A stretch of 64,000 nucleotides of DNA from Maricaulis sp963975345 (GCF_963975345.1 NZ_CAXBGE010000004.1:124001-188000); one strand, 5' to 3'. Positions 55,614 through 64,000 are shown, numbered from the stretch's first letter. The notes: generated from the letters alone by a model not told the origin. A program made the numbers and translations.

Positions 55614-56868
55614 CCCTCAGTGCCAGGCGTGCCGCATCGATCGCCTTGATGGCGCCGATCGCATTGCGCTCGATACAGGGAATTTGCACCAGTCCGCCGA
55701 CCGGATCGCAAGTCAGGCCGAGATTATGCTCCATGCCGATCTCGGCCGCATCCTCGATCTGGGCGTTATTGGCACCCATCGCTGCAGCCAGCGCCCCGGC
55801 GGCCATTGAACAGGCAACGCCAACCTCGCCCTGACAGCCCGCTTCAGCGCCGGAAATCGAGGCATTTTTCTTGTAGAGCGCACCGATTGCCGCCGCCGTG
55901 AGGAAGAAACGCTGCAGCGCTTCATGGTCGGAGGGATTGCGGTGATAGCGGTCGAAATAGCGTGCCACGGCAGGGATGATACCGGCAGCACCATTGGTGG
56001 GTGCGGTGACGACGCGGCCGCCGGCGGCGTTTTCCTCATTGACCGCCATCGCCCACAGATTGATCCAGTCCATCGCGACCAGCGGATCATCGGCCGGGTC
56101 AGTCTGTTCGCCGATCAAATCACGATAGAGTTTCGGCGCGCGGCGCTTGACCTTCAGCCCGCCGGGCAGGATGCCGTCTTCGCGCAAGCCACGATCGATG
56201 CAGGACTCCATGGTGCGCCAGATCGTCTCAATCCCGGCATGCACCTCGGCTTCGGTGCGAAAGGCGCATTCATTGGCCAGCATGATGCGGAAGATGGAGA
56301 GGTTTTCGCGCTCGCCAATCACCAGCAATTCCGCGGCGGAGTCGAACGGGTAGGGCTCGCCTTCCTTGACGTCGGCGGCGGAATTGCGGCCAGCCTCGTG
56401 CTCGTCAATCACGAAGCCACCGCCGATCGAATACCAGATTTCCTCGAGCAGGACGGTCTCATCGTTTGCCAAGGCTCGGAACTTCATGGCGTTGGAGTGG
56501 AAGGGCAGGCGGATATCGCCGCGAAACTGCAGATCGCGCCGCTCTGAAAACTCGATATTTCGGCCGCCGGGCAAATTGAGCCGATGTTCGCTGCGGATCC
56601 GCTCCAGCCGCGCCGGAATCTCAGCCGGATCGACCTGAGACGGATCGCAGCCCTCAAGCCCGAGCAGGATCGCCTTGTCGGTGCCGTGGCCAAGCCCTGT
56701 CAGGGCGAGCGAGCCATAAAGCTCGGCCTCAAGACGTGCAATCGCCGCCTCGCCATTGCGCTCGATCACGCGTTCAACGAATTGCCGCGCTGCCAGCATC
56801 GGCCCGACCGTGTGGGAACTGGACGGTCCGACGCCGATTTTGAACAGGTCGAAAACACCAAAATGCAT
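55483..56868 (-). CDS. sdaA: L-serine ammonia-lyase, iron-sulfur type
   Basis: Deaminates serine to pyruvate with a [4Fe-4S] cluster. 461 residues of the fused (type 2) form: beta-like N-terminal domain (FDLFKIGVGPSSSHTVGPMLAARQFV) and catalytic alpha domain (VVTAPTNGAAGIIPAV, ASISGAEAGCQGEVGVACSMAAGAL, MEHNLGLTCDPVGGLVQIPCIERN). Cluster ligands are Cys345, Cys387 and Cys398; their spacing equals that of the crystallised Legionella enzyme as I recall it. The protein ends in Cys461, the terminal residue that in that enzyme occupies the fourth site (tail-in-mouth). So the exact 3' end matters, which is notable given its duplication. Confidence 0.95.
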   Translation of the reverse strand: MHFGVFDLFKIGVGPSSSHTVGPMLAARQFVERVIERNGEAAIARLEAELYGSLALTGLGHGTDKAILLGLEGCDPSQVDPAEIPARLERIRSEHRLNLPGGRNIEFSERRDLQFRGDIRLPFHSNAMKFRALANDETVLLEEIWYSIGGGFVIDEHEAGRNSAADVKEGEPYPFDSAAELLVIGERENLSIFRIMLANECAFRTEAEVHAGIETIWRTMESCIDRGLREDGILPGGLKVKRRAPKLYRDLIGEQTDPADDPLVAMDWINLWAMAVNEENAAGGRVVTAPTNGAAGIIPAVARYFDRYHRNPSDHEALQRFFLTAAAIGALYKKNASISGAEAGCQGEVGVACSMAAGALAAAMGANNAQIEDAAEIGMEHNLGLTCDPVGGLVQIPCIERNAIGAIKAIDAARLALRATSADMKVSLDQVIETMRQTGVDMQEKYKETSQGGLAVNVVEC

Positions 56869-56904
56869 GAGAAATAAGCCCGATGGGCACGGCGAGCCCT
56901 GGCG

Positions 56905-57165
56905 TCAGCCGAGACCGCGATCGCGCGTGAATGCGTTGAAACAGATAATGGTCTGGGTATCTTTGATGCCGGGGATGGTTTGGACTTTCTCGTTCACGAA
57001 ACGACCGATATCGCCATCATCCTCGATCCCGAAATGTGCCAGCAAATCAAACGCGCCAGAGATGGAATGCACCATCGGCGCTTCATCGAGCTTGTCGACC
57101 AGCGAGGCGGCAACATCATAGGTGTGCCCCAACTCGCATTTGATGAAGACGTAGAATTGGCGCAT
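56905..57165 (-). CDS. Stand-alone Lrp/AsnC ligand-binding (RAM) domain protein
   Basis: 86 residues: MRQFYVFIKCELGHTYDVAASLVDKLDEAPMVHSISGAFDLLAHFGIEDDGDIGRFVNEKVQTIPGIKDTQTIICFNAF, the complete RAM fold of Lrp/AsnC regulators without the helix-turn-helix. Such proteins bind amino acids and form decamers and may modulate full-length Lrp proteins. Start taken at 57165 (ATG, MRQFYV); a longer frame begins six codons upstream. Lies 36 nt upstream of sdaA on the same strand, which fits an amino-acid link. Confidence 0.88.
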   Translation of the reverse strand: MRQFYVFIKCELGHTYDVAASLVDKLDEAPMVHSISGAFDLLAHFGIEDDGDIGRFVNEKVQTIPGIKDTQTIICFNAFTRDRGLG

Positions 57166-57214
57166 AGCGGACTTCCTTCCCAATCATCGGATTCGCAGCG
57201 AGCCTAATACCAAG

Positions 57215-58819
57215 CTAGCGAAGTCTGAAACGTTGAATCTTCCCGGTCTGGGTCTTGGGCAGTGCGGTCAAAAATTCAATCGCCCGTGGGTATTTATAGG
57301 GGGCGATGGCGGCTTTGACGTGATCCTGCAATGCTTTCACCAGTTCCGGCCCGCCGTCTTGCCCCTCGACCAAGACGATGAAGGCCTTGACGATGGTGCC
57401 GCGCTCAACATCTGCCGCTCCGACAACCGCGCACTCCAGCACCGCCTCGTGTTGAAGTAAGGCCTGCTCGACCTCTGGTCCGGCGATATTATAGCCGGAG
57501 GAGACGATCAGATCGTCGGCGCGAGAGACATACCAGAAATAGCCTTCGCCATCGCGGCGATAGAGATCGCCGGTAATGTTCCAGCCGTTCTGGACATAGG
57601 TTTTCTGGCGTTTGTCGTCGAGATAAAGACAGCCCGTCGGGCCCTTGACCGCCAATCGTCCGATCTCGCCGTCCGTCACCGGGTTGCCATCGTCGCCGAC
57701 CACCCGCGCCTGATAGCCCGGCACAGGCTTGCCCGTCGCGCCGGGCCGGACATCGGCGCCAGCGGCGGAAATGAAGATATGGATCATCTCCGTCGCCCCG
57801 ATGCCGTCGATCAGGCGGATACCGCTCAACGCGTGGAAGGCGTCCGATGTTGCTGCCGGCAAGTGCTCGCCAGCCGAAACACCCTTGCGCAGGCTGGAGA
57901 GGTCGAAACGCTCCCACAAGCCCATCAACGCCCGATATCCGGTCGGCGCGGTGAACAGTGTGGTGACGCCGAAGCGCTCGATTGTCTCGCACAGCGCTTC
58001 AAAACCGGGCCGGTCGGGCAGGGCCGCCGCGAGGCCTGCACGGGCGGGGAACACGACGCATGCGCCCAGCCCGAAGGTGAAGGCGAAGGGCGGTGTTCCG
58101 AGATAAATCTCGTCAGGGTCGGGGTTCAGCACGCTGGCTGCGAAGGTGTCGGCCATTGCCAGAACGCTGGAGTGAAAATGGGCGCATGCCTTTGGCTCGC
58201 CGGTCGTGCCCGAGGTGAAGGCGAGCAAAGCGATATCGTCGCGCGCCGTGTTGGCGGCTTGGAAATTGACTGGCTTGGTCGCCATGGCGTCCGCAAGATC
58301 GCCCCCAGGCCCCCAGCAGGCGATGCGGTCGAGGACAGGCTCCTGCACCGCCGCTTCGCGCACCGCAGCCACCGGCGCGGCATCACACAGGGCGTGGCTG
58401 ACCTGGCCCTTGGCGATCACCTTGGCGATCTCGCCGGCGCGCAGCATCGGCATGGTCATCACCGCGACACCGCCCGCCAGGATGACGCCATACCAGCTGG
58501 CGATCAGCTCGATTGAATTGGCACCGTGCAGCAGGACGCGATTGCCTGGCACCAGACCCATATCCGTCACCAGAACATGGGCGATCCGGCTCGCGTCTGC
58601 GCGCAAGTCTGACCAGCTGATATTTCGCGCTGCCGAATAAATGGCGGTCTTGTCGCCAAGCCCGTTTTCAATATTGGCATCAAGCAGTTCAGCGGCGCAG
58701 TTCAAGCGATCCGAATAGGTCAGTTGCGGCAGGTCGAAGCGGAAATCGGGCCAGTCGGCGGCGGCGGGCAAATGCTCGCGGGTGAAGGCATCGACATGGC
58801 CGCTGGTCTGCATCGTCAT
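57215..58819 (-). CDS. Aryl-CoA ligase (benzoate / 2-aminobenzoate-CoA ligase family)
   Basis: 534 residues of the acyl-adenylate family: LAFTSGTTGEPKACAHFH (P-loop), IRLIDGIGATEMIHIF (A5 motif), TGDLYRRDGEGYFWYVSRADDLIVSSGYNIAGPEVEQALL (A7-A8) and PKTQTGKIQRFRLR (catalytic Lys near the C-terminus). The closest family I recognise is benzoate/anthranilate-CoA ligases. Neighbours (RidA, thioesterase, acyl-CoA dehydrogenase, enoyl-CoA hydratase) match the gene set of the CoA-dependent 2-aminobenzoate route, though the key aminobenzoyl-CoA monooxygenase is not in view. GGAGGACGTC precedes the ATG at 58819. Confidence 0.85.
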   Translation of the reverse strand: MTMQTSGHVDAFTREHLPAAADWPDFRFDLPQLTYSDRLNCAAELLDANIENGLGDKTAIYSAARNISWSDLRADASRIAHVLVTDMGLVPGNRVLLHGANSIELIASWYGVILAGGVAVMTMPMLRAGEIAKVIAKGQVSHALCDAAPVAAVREAAVQEPVLDRIACWGPGGDLADAMATKPVNFQAANTARDDIALLAFTSGTTGEPKACAHFHSSVLAMADTFAASVLNPDPDEIYLGTPPFAFTFGLGACVVFPARAGLAAALPDRPGFEALCETIERFGVTTLFTAPTGYRALMGLWERFDLSSLRKGVSAGEHLPAATSDAFHALSGIRLIDGIGATEMIHIFISAAGADVRPGATGKPVPGYQARVVGDDGNPVTDGEIGRLAVKGPTGCLYLDDKRQKTYVQNGWNITGDLYRRDGEGYFWYVSRADDLIVSSGYNIAGPEVEQALLQHEAVLECAVVGAADVERGTIVKAFIVLVEGQDGGPELVKALQDHVKAAIAPYKYPRAIEFLTALPKTQTGKIQRFRLR

Positions 58820-58858
58820 GACGTCCTCCCCGACGTGTCCGACTTATAAAGCTCAGAT

Positions 58859-59251
58859 TTAAAGCGGTATCACCGCTGTGGTCTCAATCTCGATTTTGGC
58901 ACCCGGCTCGATCAGGCCGGCAACGATCACAAAGGCCATCGTTGGATAATTGCGCCCCATCAAGGCCTTCCAGCTTGCGCCAATGGCAGCGCTGGCCGCG
59001 TTATACTCGTCCCGGCTGGTGATAAAACCGGTCATGCGCACGATATGCTCTGGTCCGGCACCGGCTTCGGCCAGCACGGCGAGCGTGTTCTCGAGCACTT
59101 TGTGGAACTGGGCCGCGAAGTCATCCGAGACGATGACGCCCTGCTCGTCCCAGCCGATTTGTCCGGCGACATAGATCTGGCGGCCGGTGACGGCGATGCC
59201 GTTGGAATAGCCTTTCGGACGCGGCCAGCCGGGTGGCAGCAGGATCTGCAT
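58859..59251 (-). CDS. RidA/YjgF-family protein
   Basis: 130 residues: MQILLPPGWPRPKGYSNGIAVTGRQIYVAGQIGWDEQGVIVSDDFAAQFHKVLENTLAVLAEAGAGPEHIVRMTGFITSRDEYNAA and FVIVAGLIEPGAKIEIETTAVIPL, the complete Rid fold. RidA members deaminate reactive enamine/imine intermediates; in an aminobenzoate-type pathway it could hydrolyse an imine formed after ring reduction. Start ATG at 59251 shares a base with the thioesterase stop (TGATG); a GTG three bases earlier is possible. Confidence 0.9.
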   Translation of the reverse strand: MQILLPPGWPRPKGYSNGIAVTGRQIYVAGQIGWDEQGVIVSDDFAAQFHKVLENTLAVLAEAGAGPEHIVRMTGFITSRDEYNAASAAIGASWKALMGRNYPTMAFVIVAGLIEPGAKIEIETTAVIPL

Positions 59252-59664
59252 CACTTGACCTCTTCGAAAGTGAGCATTCTGGCCCGCATGACCTCCGGAA
59301 TCCGCACCGGAACATGCTTGTCCATATCGATATAGACCAGCACCAGATCGGCGCGGATCCGGACCACATCCTCGTGCCAGGCCTCGATTTTCAGCTTGAA
59401 TGAGCTCCGTCCGACCTCGGTGACCACCAGTTTGAAAGCCAGTTCGTCGTCAAGCCGGCTCGGGGCTTTGAAATCGACCTCGATATGCGCCAGCGGTATG
59501 GCGTGATTGCCCTGCACGATCATGGCGTCGAAACCATGCTCCAGACCGGTCTCGAACCAGTCTTCGACGCAGGCATTGATCATCTCGAAATAGCGCGGAT
59601 AGAAAACAATCCCCGCCGCATCGACATCAGCAAAGCGGACGCGGCGATCAACCCGAAATACCAT
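59251..59664 (-). CDS. 4-Hydroxybenzoyl-CoA thioesterase-type hotdog protein
   Basis: 137 residues: VRFADVDAAGIVFYPRYFEMINACVEDWFETGL carries the D-x-x-G-I-V-F/Y-x-x-Y-F signature with the catalytic Asp of the 4-HBT branch, then HIEVDFKAPSRLDDELAFKLVVTEVGRSSFKLKIEAW. Hydrolyses an aryl- or acyl-CoA, perhaps a dead-end thioester of the pathway. Start ATG at 59664 overlaps the acyl-CoA dehydrogenase stop (TAATG); the GTG nine bases upstream is less likely. Translationally coupled on both sides. Confidence 0.9.
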   Translation of the reverse strand: MVFRVDRRVRFADVDAAGIVFYPRYFEMINACVEDWFETGLEHGFDAMIVQGNHAIPLAHIEVDFKAPSRLDDELAFKLVVTEVGRSSFKLKIEAWHEDVVRIRADLVLVYIDMDKHVPVRIPEVMRARMLTFEEVK

Positions 59665-60836
59665 TATTTCCACTCCGATAGATGCTGACGGGCGATGACG
59701 AGTTTTTGCACTTCCGACGCGCCCTCATAAATCCGCAAGGCCCGGATTTCGCGGTAGAGCGCCTCCGGCACTGAGCCCTTGGTAACGCCGAGGCCGCCGA
59801 ATATTTGTACCGCCGTATCGATGGCCTTCTGGGCCGCTTCGGTGGCGTAGAGCTTGGCCATGGCGGCTTCGCGAGTGATGCGGGTGGCACCCGTGTCCTT
59901 GGTCCAGGCGGCGCGATAGATTAAAAGCGCGCAGGCATCGATATCGAGCGCCATTTCCGCCAATTGCGTCTGCACGCCCTGCTGATCGGCCAGCGTCGCC
60001 CCGAACAGTTTGCGCGTCGTGGCGCGGCCTGTCGCCTCGTCCAGGGCGCGGCGGGCAAAGCCCAGTGAGGCTGCGCCAACAGTGGAGCGGAACACATCCA
60101 GCGTCGCCATCGCGATCTTGAAACCCGATCCCGATGCGCCGATCAGGCTTTCCGCCGGCAAATGGCAATCCTCGAACACCAGGCGGGCGAGGGGATGCGG
60201 CGCGATGGTCTCGATCCGCTCGGCAATTTTGAGGCCGGGCGTGTTGGCGTCGAGGATGAAAGCGCTGAGGCCACGCGCGCCTGTCGCCTCGCCGGTACGG
60301 GCGAAGACGACGTAGAAATCGGCGATCCCGCCATTGGAAATGAAAGTTTTTTCTCCGTCGAGCCGCCAACCATCGCCATCGGGTGTGGCCGTGGTCGCGA
60401 TGGCGGCGACGTCGGAGCCGGCCTCGGGCTCGGTCAGGGCAAAGGCGGCACAAAGCTCGCCACTGGCAACGCCGGGCAGCCAGGCCTGCTTCTGCATCTC
60501 TGTGCCGAATAGCGAGATCGCGCCCGAGCCCAAGCCCTGCATCGCAAACACGAAATCGGCCAGACCGCAGCGATAGGCGAGGTGTTCGCGTATCAGACAG
60601 AGCGAGCGAACATCCAGCGTCTCGGTGACGCCGCCATAGGCAGCGGGCACGCAATAGCGCGTGAGCCCAGCTTGTCCGAGTTGCGTCCGGATGGTCAGGC
60701 AATCCGCATCGACATCGCCATGGTCGGCAAAGCCGTGATCGCCGAATTGTGCCTTGGCCCAGCTGCCCGCCCGCGCCGCCAGCTCGCGATGGGCATCATC
60801 GAGGAAGGGCCAGTCGAGATAGGTCCGGTCGGCCAT
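59664..60836 (-). CDS. Acyl-CoA dehydrogenase family protein
   Basis: 390 residues: YCVPAAYGGVTETLDVRSLCLIREHLAYRCGLADFVFAMQGLGSGAI, CAAFALTEPEAGSDVAAIATTATPDGDGWRLDGEKTFISNGGIADFYVVFART (FAD and substrate loops), LDVFRSTVGAASLGFARRALDEAT, and IYEGASEVQKLVIARQHL with Glu371 at the usual catalytic-base position. In the clustered pathway it would oxidise an alicyclic or acyl-CoA intermediate. Starts directly after the hydratase stop (TGA-ATG). Confidence 0.92.
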   Translation of the reverse strand: MADRTYLDWPFLDDAHRELAARAGSWAKAQFGDHGFADHGDVDADCLTIRTQLGQAGLTRYCVPAAYGGVTETLDVRSLCLIREHLAYRCGLADFVFAMQGLGSGAISLFGTEMQKQAWLPGVASGELCAAFALTEPEAGSDVAAIATTATPDGDGWRLDGEKTFISNGGIADFYVVFARTGEATGARGLSAFILDANTPGLKIAERIETIAPHPLARLVFEDCHLPAESLIGASGSGFKIAMATLDVFRSTVGAASLGFARRALDEATGRATTRKLFGATLADQQGVQTQLAEMALDIDACALLIYRAAWTKDTGATRITREAAMAKLYATEAAQKAIDTAVQIFGGLGVTKGSVPEALYREIRALRIYEGASEVQKLVIARQHLSEWK

Positions 60837-61646
60837 TCAATTGCCCTCGAAGACGGGTTTTTGCTTGGCGACGAAGGCCGTGTAAGCGCGCTCGAAATCC
60901 TTGGTCTGCATGCAGATTGCCTGCGCTTGGGCTTCGGCCTCGATCGCCGTGTGCAGGCTCATATCCCATTCGGCGTTTAGCTGGTTCTTGGTCATCGCAT
61001 TGCCGAAATTTGGGCCCGCGGAGATCCGGGCCGCCCAGTCATTGGCGGCCGTCATCAGTGAATCTGCGGGAGTGATGCGATTGTAAAAGCCCCATTTTTC
61101 GCCTTCTTCAGCCGACATGGAACGGCCAAGATAAAGAAGTTCCGAGGCGCGGCCCTGGCCGATGAGGCGCGGTAGCATGGCGCAGGCGCCCATATCACAG
61201 CCGGCCAAACCTACCCGGTTGAACAGGAAGGCGCATTTGGCTTCCGGTGTCGCGATGCGCAGATCCGACGCCATCGCCATGATCGCGCCGGCGCCGACAC
61301 AAACGCCGTCAATCGCGGCGATAATCGGTTGTGGGCAATCGCGCATGGCTTTGACCAGATCACCGGTCATGCGCGTGAAATCGAGCAGTTCCGGCATTTC
61401 CATCCCGACCAGTGGCCCAATGATTTCATGCACATCGCCGCCGGAGCAGAAATTGCCACCGGCCCCGGTGATGATGATGGCCTTCACCGATTTGACGTAG
61501 ACGAGGGCGCGGAACATGTCGCGCAGCTCGGCATAACTCTCGAAAGTCAGCGGGTTTTTGCGTTCGGGCCGGTTGAAGGTGACCGTGCCAATCCCGTCGG
61601 CGAAGGACCAGAGATAATGCGTTGGTCTATAGGTCTTCGGGTCCAT
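60837..61646 (-). CDS. Enoyl-CoA hydratase/isomerase family protein
   Basis: 269 residues of the crotonase fold: GIGTVTFNRPERKNPLTFESYAELRDMFRALVYVKSVKAIIITGAGGNFCSGGDVHEI (oxyanion-hole part), QPIIAAIDGVCVGAGAIMAMASDLRIATPEAKCAFLFNRVGLAGCDMGACAMLPRLIGQGRASELLYLGRSMSAEEGEKWGF. The second oxyanion loop has G-L-A-G-C-D-M-G and the catalytic Glu positions are partly replaced, so exact reaction is uncertain. ATG at 61646 (MDPKTYRP) is chosen. First gene of the leftward five-gene cluster; the 213-bp gap upstream, shared with the divergent DUF2855 gene, shows no recognised operator. Confidence 0.9.
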   Translation of the reverse strand: MDPKTYRPTHYLWSFADGIGTVTFNRPERKNPLTFESYAELRDMFRALVYVKSVKAIIITGAGGNFCSGGDVHEIIGPLVGMEMPELLDFTRMTGDLVKAMRDCPQPIIAAIDGVCVGAGAIMAMASDLRIATPEAKCAFLFNRVGLAGCDMGACAMLPRLIGQGRASELLYLGRSMSAEEGEKWGFYNRITPADSLMTAANDWAARISAGPNFGNAMTKNQLNAEWDMSLHTAIEAEAQAQAICMQTKDFERAYTAFVAKQKPVFEGN

Positions 61647-61859
61647 CAAGATTGATCCCTGTATTGCCGGCCGGCGCGAGGCGTGGCCATTCCCGTTCCA
61701 CCCGTGATTCCGGGGTGATGACCCCAAGACCTACGACGCCGTACGCGTAGCGTCCACTGCTGGGCTCGCACCTGTCACGCTGTCGCAGAAACGGATTGGC
61801 CTCGGGCGGTGATTTGGTAGAGACTGGGTCTGCCCGTCTTTTCAAGCTGTAAGGTCATC

Positions 61860-62963
61860 ATGAACGCTCCCATCACGATCTCCCGCCTGTTCACCGACAA
61901 ATCCGAGCTTGGCCACACTGAGCTGAGAAACCATCAGCAAGGCGCGCTGCAGGACGGCGAGATATTGGTTGAAATCAAGAGCTTTTCGCTGACGACGAAC
62001 AATATCACCTATGCCGCCTTTGGCGATGCGATGCAGTATTGGAACTTCTTCCCGACCGGGGAAAAGGGCTTTGGGCATATGCCGGTCTGGGGCTTTGCCG
62101 ATGTGGTGGCGTCCAATACCCGCGGGATTGCTGTTGGGGAACGGTTTTATGGTTATTACCCTATCGCCAGTCATCTGGTGATGCGCCCCGGCCGGATTTC
62201 GCCGCGCGGCTTCTTCGATATTGCCGATCACCGGCTCAATCTGGTCTCGGCCTATAACCAATACAGCCGCTGCAGCGAAGACCCCGTCTACCGGCCCGAA
62301 CGCGAGGCTTTGCAGGCGCTGTTCCGGCCGCTTTTCGTTACCGCCTTCATGCTGGCCGATTATCTCGAGGATAATGACTGGTTCGGGGCCGAGCAATTGC
62401 TGCTTTCCAGCGCCTCGAGCAAGACGGCCTACGGGACCGCTTTTTGCCTGCTGAGTGAGGACCGGGTGAAGCTGACGGCGCTGACATCGACGCGCAATGA
62501 GGCATTTGTGCAGGGGCTGGGCTGTTACGAGACAACGGCGCTGTATGACGGGATCGAAGGGCTCGATGCCTCATTGGCGACGGTCTATGTGGATTTTGCC
62601 GGCGATGCCGGCTTGCGGGCCCGAATCCACCATCATTTTGGATCGTCGCTGATGCATGATTGCGTTGTCGGCGCGGCCCATAATGCGCCGCACAGCAAGC
62701 CGGTCGACATGCCGGGGCCGGCCCCGAAATTCTTCTTCGCGCCGGACCAGATCGCCAAGCGCAACAAGGATTGGGGGCCTGACGCCTTCAATGCCCGCTT
62801 CAATACGGCGCAGGAAGCGTTTTTCGAACAGGTCGGTTCGGCCGATCCGGCCTGGATGACGGTCAAGACCGGGCATGGTTTCGAGGCGGCGCAGGCGGTG
62901 ATCGCGACGCTGGTCAAATCTGGCGGCGATCCAGCGATTGGTCACATGATCGAGCTGGATTGA
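61860..62963 (+). CDS. DUF2855-family protein (MDR-like)
   Basis: 367 residues: DGEILVEIKSFSLTTNNITYAAFGDAMQYWNFFPTGEKGFGHMPVWGFADVVAS is the hallmark of DUF2855, a family related to medium-chain dehydrogenases; it continues with GERFYGYYPIASHLVM, FFDIADHRLNLVSAYNQYSRC and LLLSSASSKTAYGTAFCLL, where a nucleotide-binding G-x-x-G would lie. Possibly an enoyl-CoA or quinone-type reductase, but no reaction is established. Divergent from the aryl-CoA cluster, so it may share its regulation. Confidence 0.9.
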   Translation: MNAPITISRLFTDKSELGHTELRNHQQGALQDGEILVEIKSFSLTTNNITYAAFGDAMQYWNFFPTGEKGFGHMPVWGFADVVASNTRGIAVGERFYGYYPIASHLVMRPGRISPRGFFDIADHRLNLVSAYNQYSRCSEDPVYRPEREALQALFRPLFVTAFMLADYLEDNDWFGAEQLLLSSASSKTAYGTAFCLLSEDRVKLTALTSTRNEAFVQGLGCYETTALYDGIEGLDASLATVYVDFAGDAGLRARIHHHFGSSLMHDCVVGAAHNAPHSKPVDMPGPAPKFFFAPDQIAKRNKDWGPDAFNARFNTAQEAFFEQVGSADPAWMTVKTGHGFEAAQAVIATLVKSGGDPAIGHMIELD

Positions 62964-63029
62964 GGTGAGCGCGATTGGGTGTCGTGTCCGAGTGAGAGTG
63001 CGGCGGTCAATTTGGGTGGTCGTATGACG

Positions 63030-64000
63030 CTAGCGTTCATGGGTTACCAGGATATCGAGAAAACGTTCGGGTGAACTGGAGCCCAAGACACGGTCACGCA
63101 ACCGGTCCATCTCTCTGAAATCCGGTTCAAAATATCGGTTTAAGGCTCGCATGACGATATTATCGTATCGTTCGTTTCCTTGTTCGAGCAGGGCCTGCGC
63201 CTGAGGCGCGCCAAATTCCTCGCCAGTCAATAGTTCGAGGTAGATCGGTATGTCTCGCCGGAATTCGGTGACCTGGTTCAGGCTTCCATAGGGTGGGTAG
63301 ATGCTCTGAATCAGCATCAGAAAATCTGCACTGCATCCTGATGGCGTGTTCGCTGCGGGCTCGGCGAATTGCCAACCTGAACCATGTGCCAGGATGCCAA
63401 TCGCGTCGTACTCTTGTGGGTATTCCCGACGAATATCCTCGATGATGGACGCACAACCATCCCTTATTTCCGCACCATTACCGGCGGGCACGAAAACGTC
63501 GACATTCTGGCTGGCATGCGTGTACGCACGCCAATCCAACCCGACGCTCTGGCTGGCCTCGGGCTTGTTCTGGCTTATAATCAGGGCGAGATGGTTCACG
63601 GGTTCACGCGGCAGTGGTGGCTCTGCGGAGCCTGAGGGGACAGGTAATAACGCACCCTCAGGTATATCATGCCTTTGGCATTCGACCCCGGACCGGGACG
63701 GTCGGCCGAGGACGCGGACGCGTGCCTCGTCAACGGCCTCCTGATTGCTTCCCTCCACGGATAATGGGCGCACAAATGAACTCGATGGTTCGGAATTCTC
63801 GGTCGGCTCTGCAGCCGGGCGCGCTGTGATCCGGAAGAAATCCACCATTTCGCCGTCAGAACTCACGCGCAGATGAACGAGTTGCCGATCATATTTCTGG
63901 TTGCGGGGCCTCAGGCACGGCTCAAGAATATCGCGAAAGCTGGCATCTTCCACATCCACCAAAATGAAGCGCCGGCCATCCAGAAAGTGCTCCAGCGCCA
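63030..64000 (-). CDS. Unrecognised protein, C-terminal part (5' end outside window)
   Basis: The frame stays open to the right edge, giving the last ~323 residues. A Pro/Ser/Glu-rich linker (about residues 60-150 of the visible part) separates an N-terminal segment (FLDGRRFILVDVEDASFRDILEPC) from a C-terminal domain with HLALIISQNKPEA and YDAIGILAHGSGWQF. The hydrophobic strand followed by His-Gly recalls clostripain/caspase-fold peptidases, but the catalytic Cys is not evident, so this is only a hint. Composition is somewhat less GC-rich than the neighbours. The short gap to the DUF2855 gene has no clear terminator. Confidence 0.6.
   Translation of the reverse strand, partial: ALEHFLDGRRFILVDVEDASFRDILEPCLRPRNQKYDRQLVHLRVSSDGEMVDFFRITARPAAEPTENSEPSSSFVRPLSVEGSNQEAVDEARVRVLGRPSRSGVECQRHDIPEGALLPVPSGSAEPPLPREPVNHLALIISQNKPEASQSVGLDWRAYTHASQNVDVFVPAGNGAEIRDGCASIIEDIRREYPQEYDAIGILAHGSGWQFAEPAANTPSGCSADFLMLIQSIYPPYGSLNQVTEFRRDIPIYLELLTGEEFGAPQAQALLEQGNERYDNIVMRALNRYFEPDFREMDRLRDRVLGSSSPERFLDILVTHER

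Overview
The window looks like a chromosome segment of a high-GC, dimorphic-type alphaproteobacterium, most likely in or near Maricaulales/Caulobacterales. The pointers are: a PopA-like protein (two degenerate receivers plus a GGDEF domain with intact I-site and lost A-site); a perfect CtrA box (TTAA-N7-TTAA) upstream of a double cold-shock-domain gene; mitochondrion-like respiratory accessory genes (NDUFS4-type complex I subunit, CBP3-type bc1 chaperone, SdhE); and the gene order glyA-nrdR-ribD-ribE-ribBA-ribH-nusB-thiL. The genus is an inference. Almost all genes are ordinary chromosomal housekeeping; no integrase, transposase, phage module or CRISPR array was seen.

Layout. 1-5.4 kb: 3' end of glyA, nrdR, then a tightly overlapping riboflavin operon running into nusB and thiL. 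In it RibD is reductase-only and the GTP cyclohydrolase II half of RibBA has lost its zinc cysteines, so two pathway steps must be supplied elsewhere. 5.4-12.5 kb: exported protein, H+-pyrophosphatase, bamE, bc1 chaperone, plsX-fabH-ihfA-merR. 12.6-18.1 kb: small exported protein, tRNA-Pro(GGG), ctaA, a PhoX/phytase-like phosphate-scavenging pair on the minus strand with a possible Pho box, then rplM-rpsI. 18.1-19.9 kb: a very AT-rich single gene bracketed by two copies of the rpsI 3' end plus terminator. 20-26 kb: hdeD, a nested palindrome, phaC with an Ala/Lys/Pro-rich tail, a lipoprotein, glpX-recJ. 26-30.4 kb: tRNA-Glu, QueD-like gene, double-CSD gene, DUF192 gene, tRNA-Pro(UGG), NDUFS4-like gene, tRNA-Arg(UCU) and a DUF6236-like accessory gene.

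30.4-45.8 kb: metC-like and sseA (translationally coupled), photolyase, kdsA, a DUF3089 hydrolase whose nucleophile Ser is Gly, DUF502, recG, sdhE-mfd, popA-like gene, alpha-methylacyl-CoA racemase; then a possible structured RNA ending in an intrinsic terminator. 46-54 kb: WYL regulator, BrkB-family protein, 3-oxoacid CoA-transferase A/B, RND pump (permease then adaptor). 54-55.6 kb: a second single-gene insert (bilobal aspartyl protease with PDZ) bracketed by two copies of the sdaA 3' end. 55.5-61.6 kb (minus strand): sdaA, a stand-alone Lrp-type RAM domain, and a five-gene aryl-CoA cluster (ligase, RidA, thioesterase, acyl-CoA dehydrogenase, enoyl-CoA hydratase). 61.9-64 kb: a DUF2855 gene and the 3' part of an unrecognised gene.

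The most unusual signal is the repeated architecture at rpsI and sdaA: intact housekeeping gene, one foreign-looking gene, then a decayed second copy of the housekeeping gene's last ~60-130 bp. Both loci carry it in the same order relative to the host gene. It resembles integration at gene 3' ends, yet neither insert holds a recombinase.
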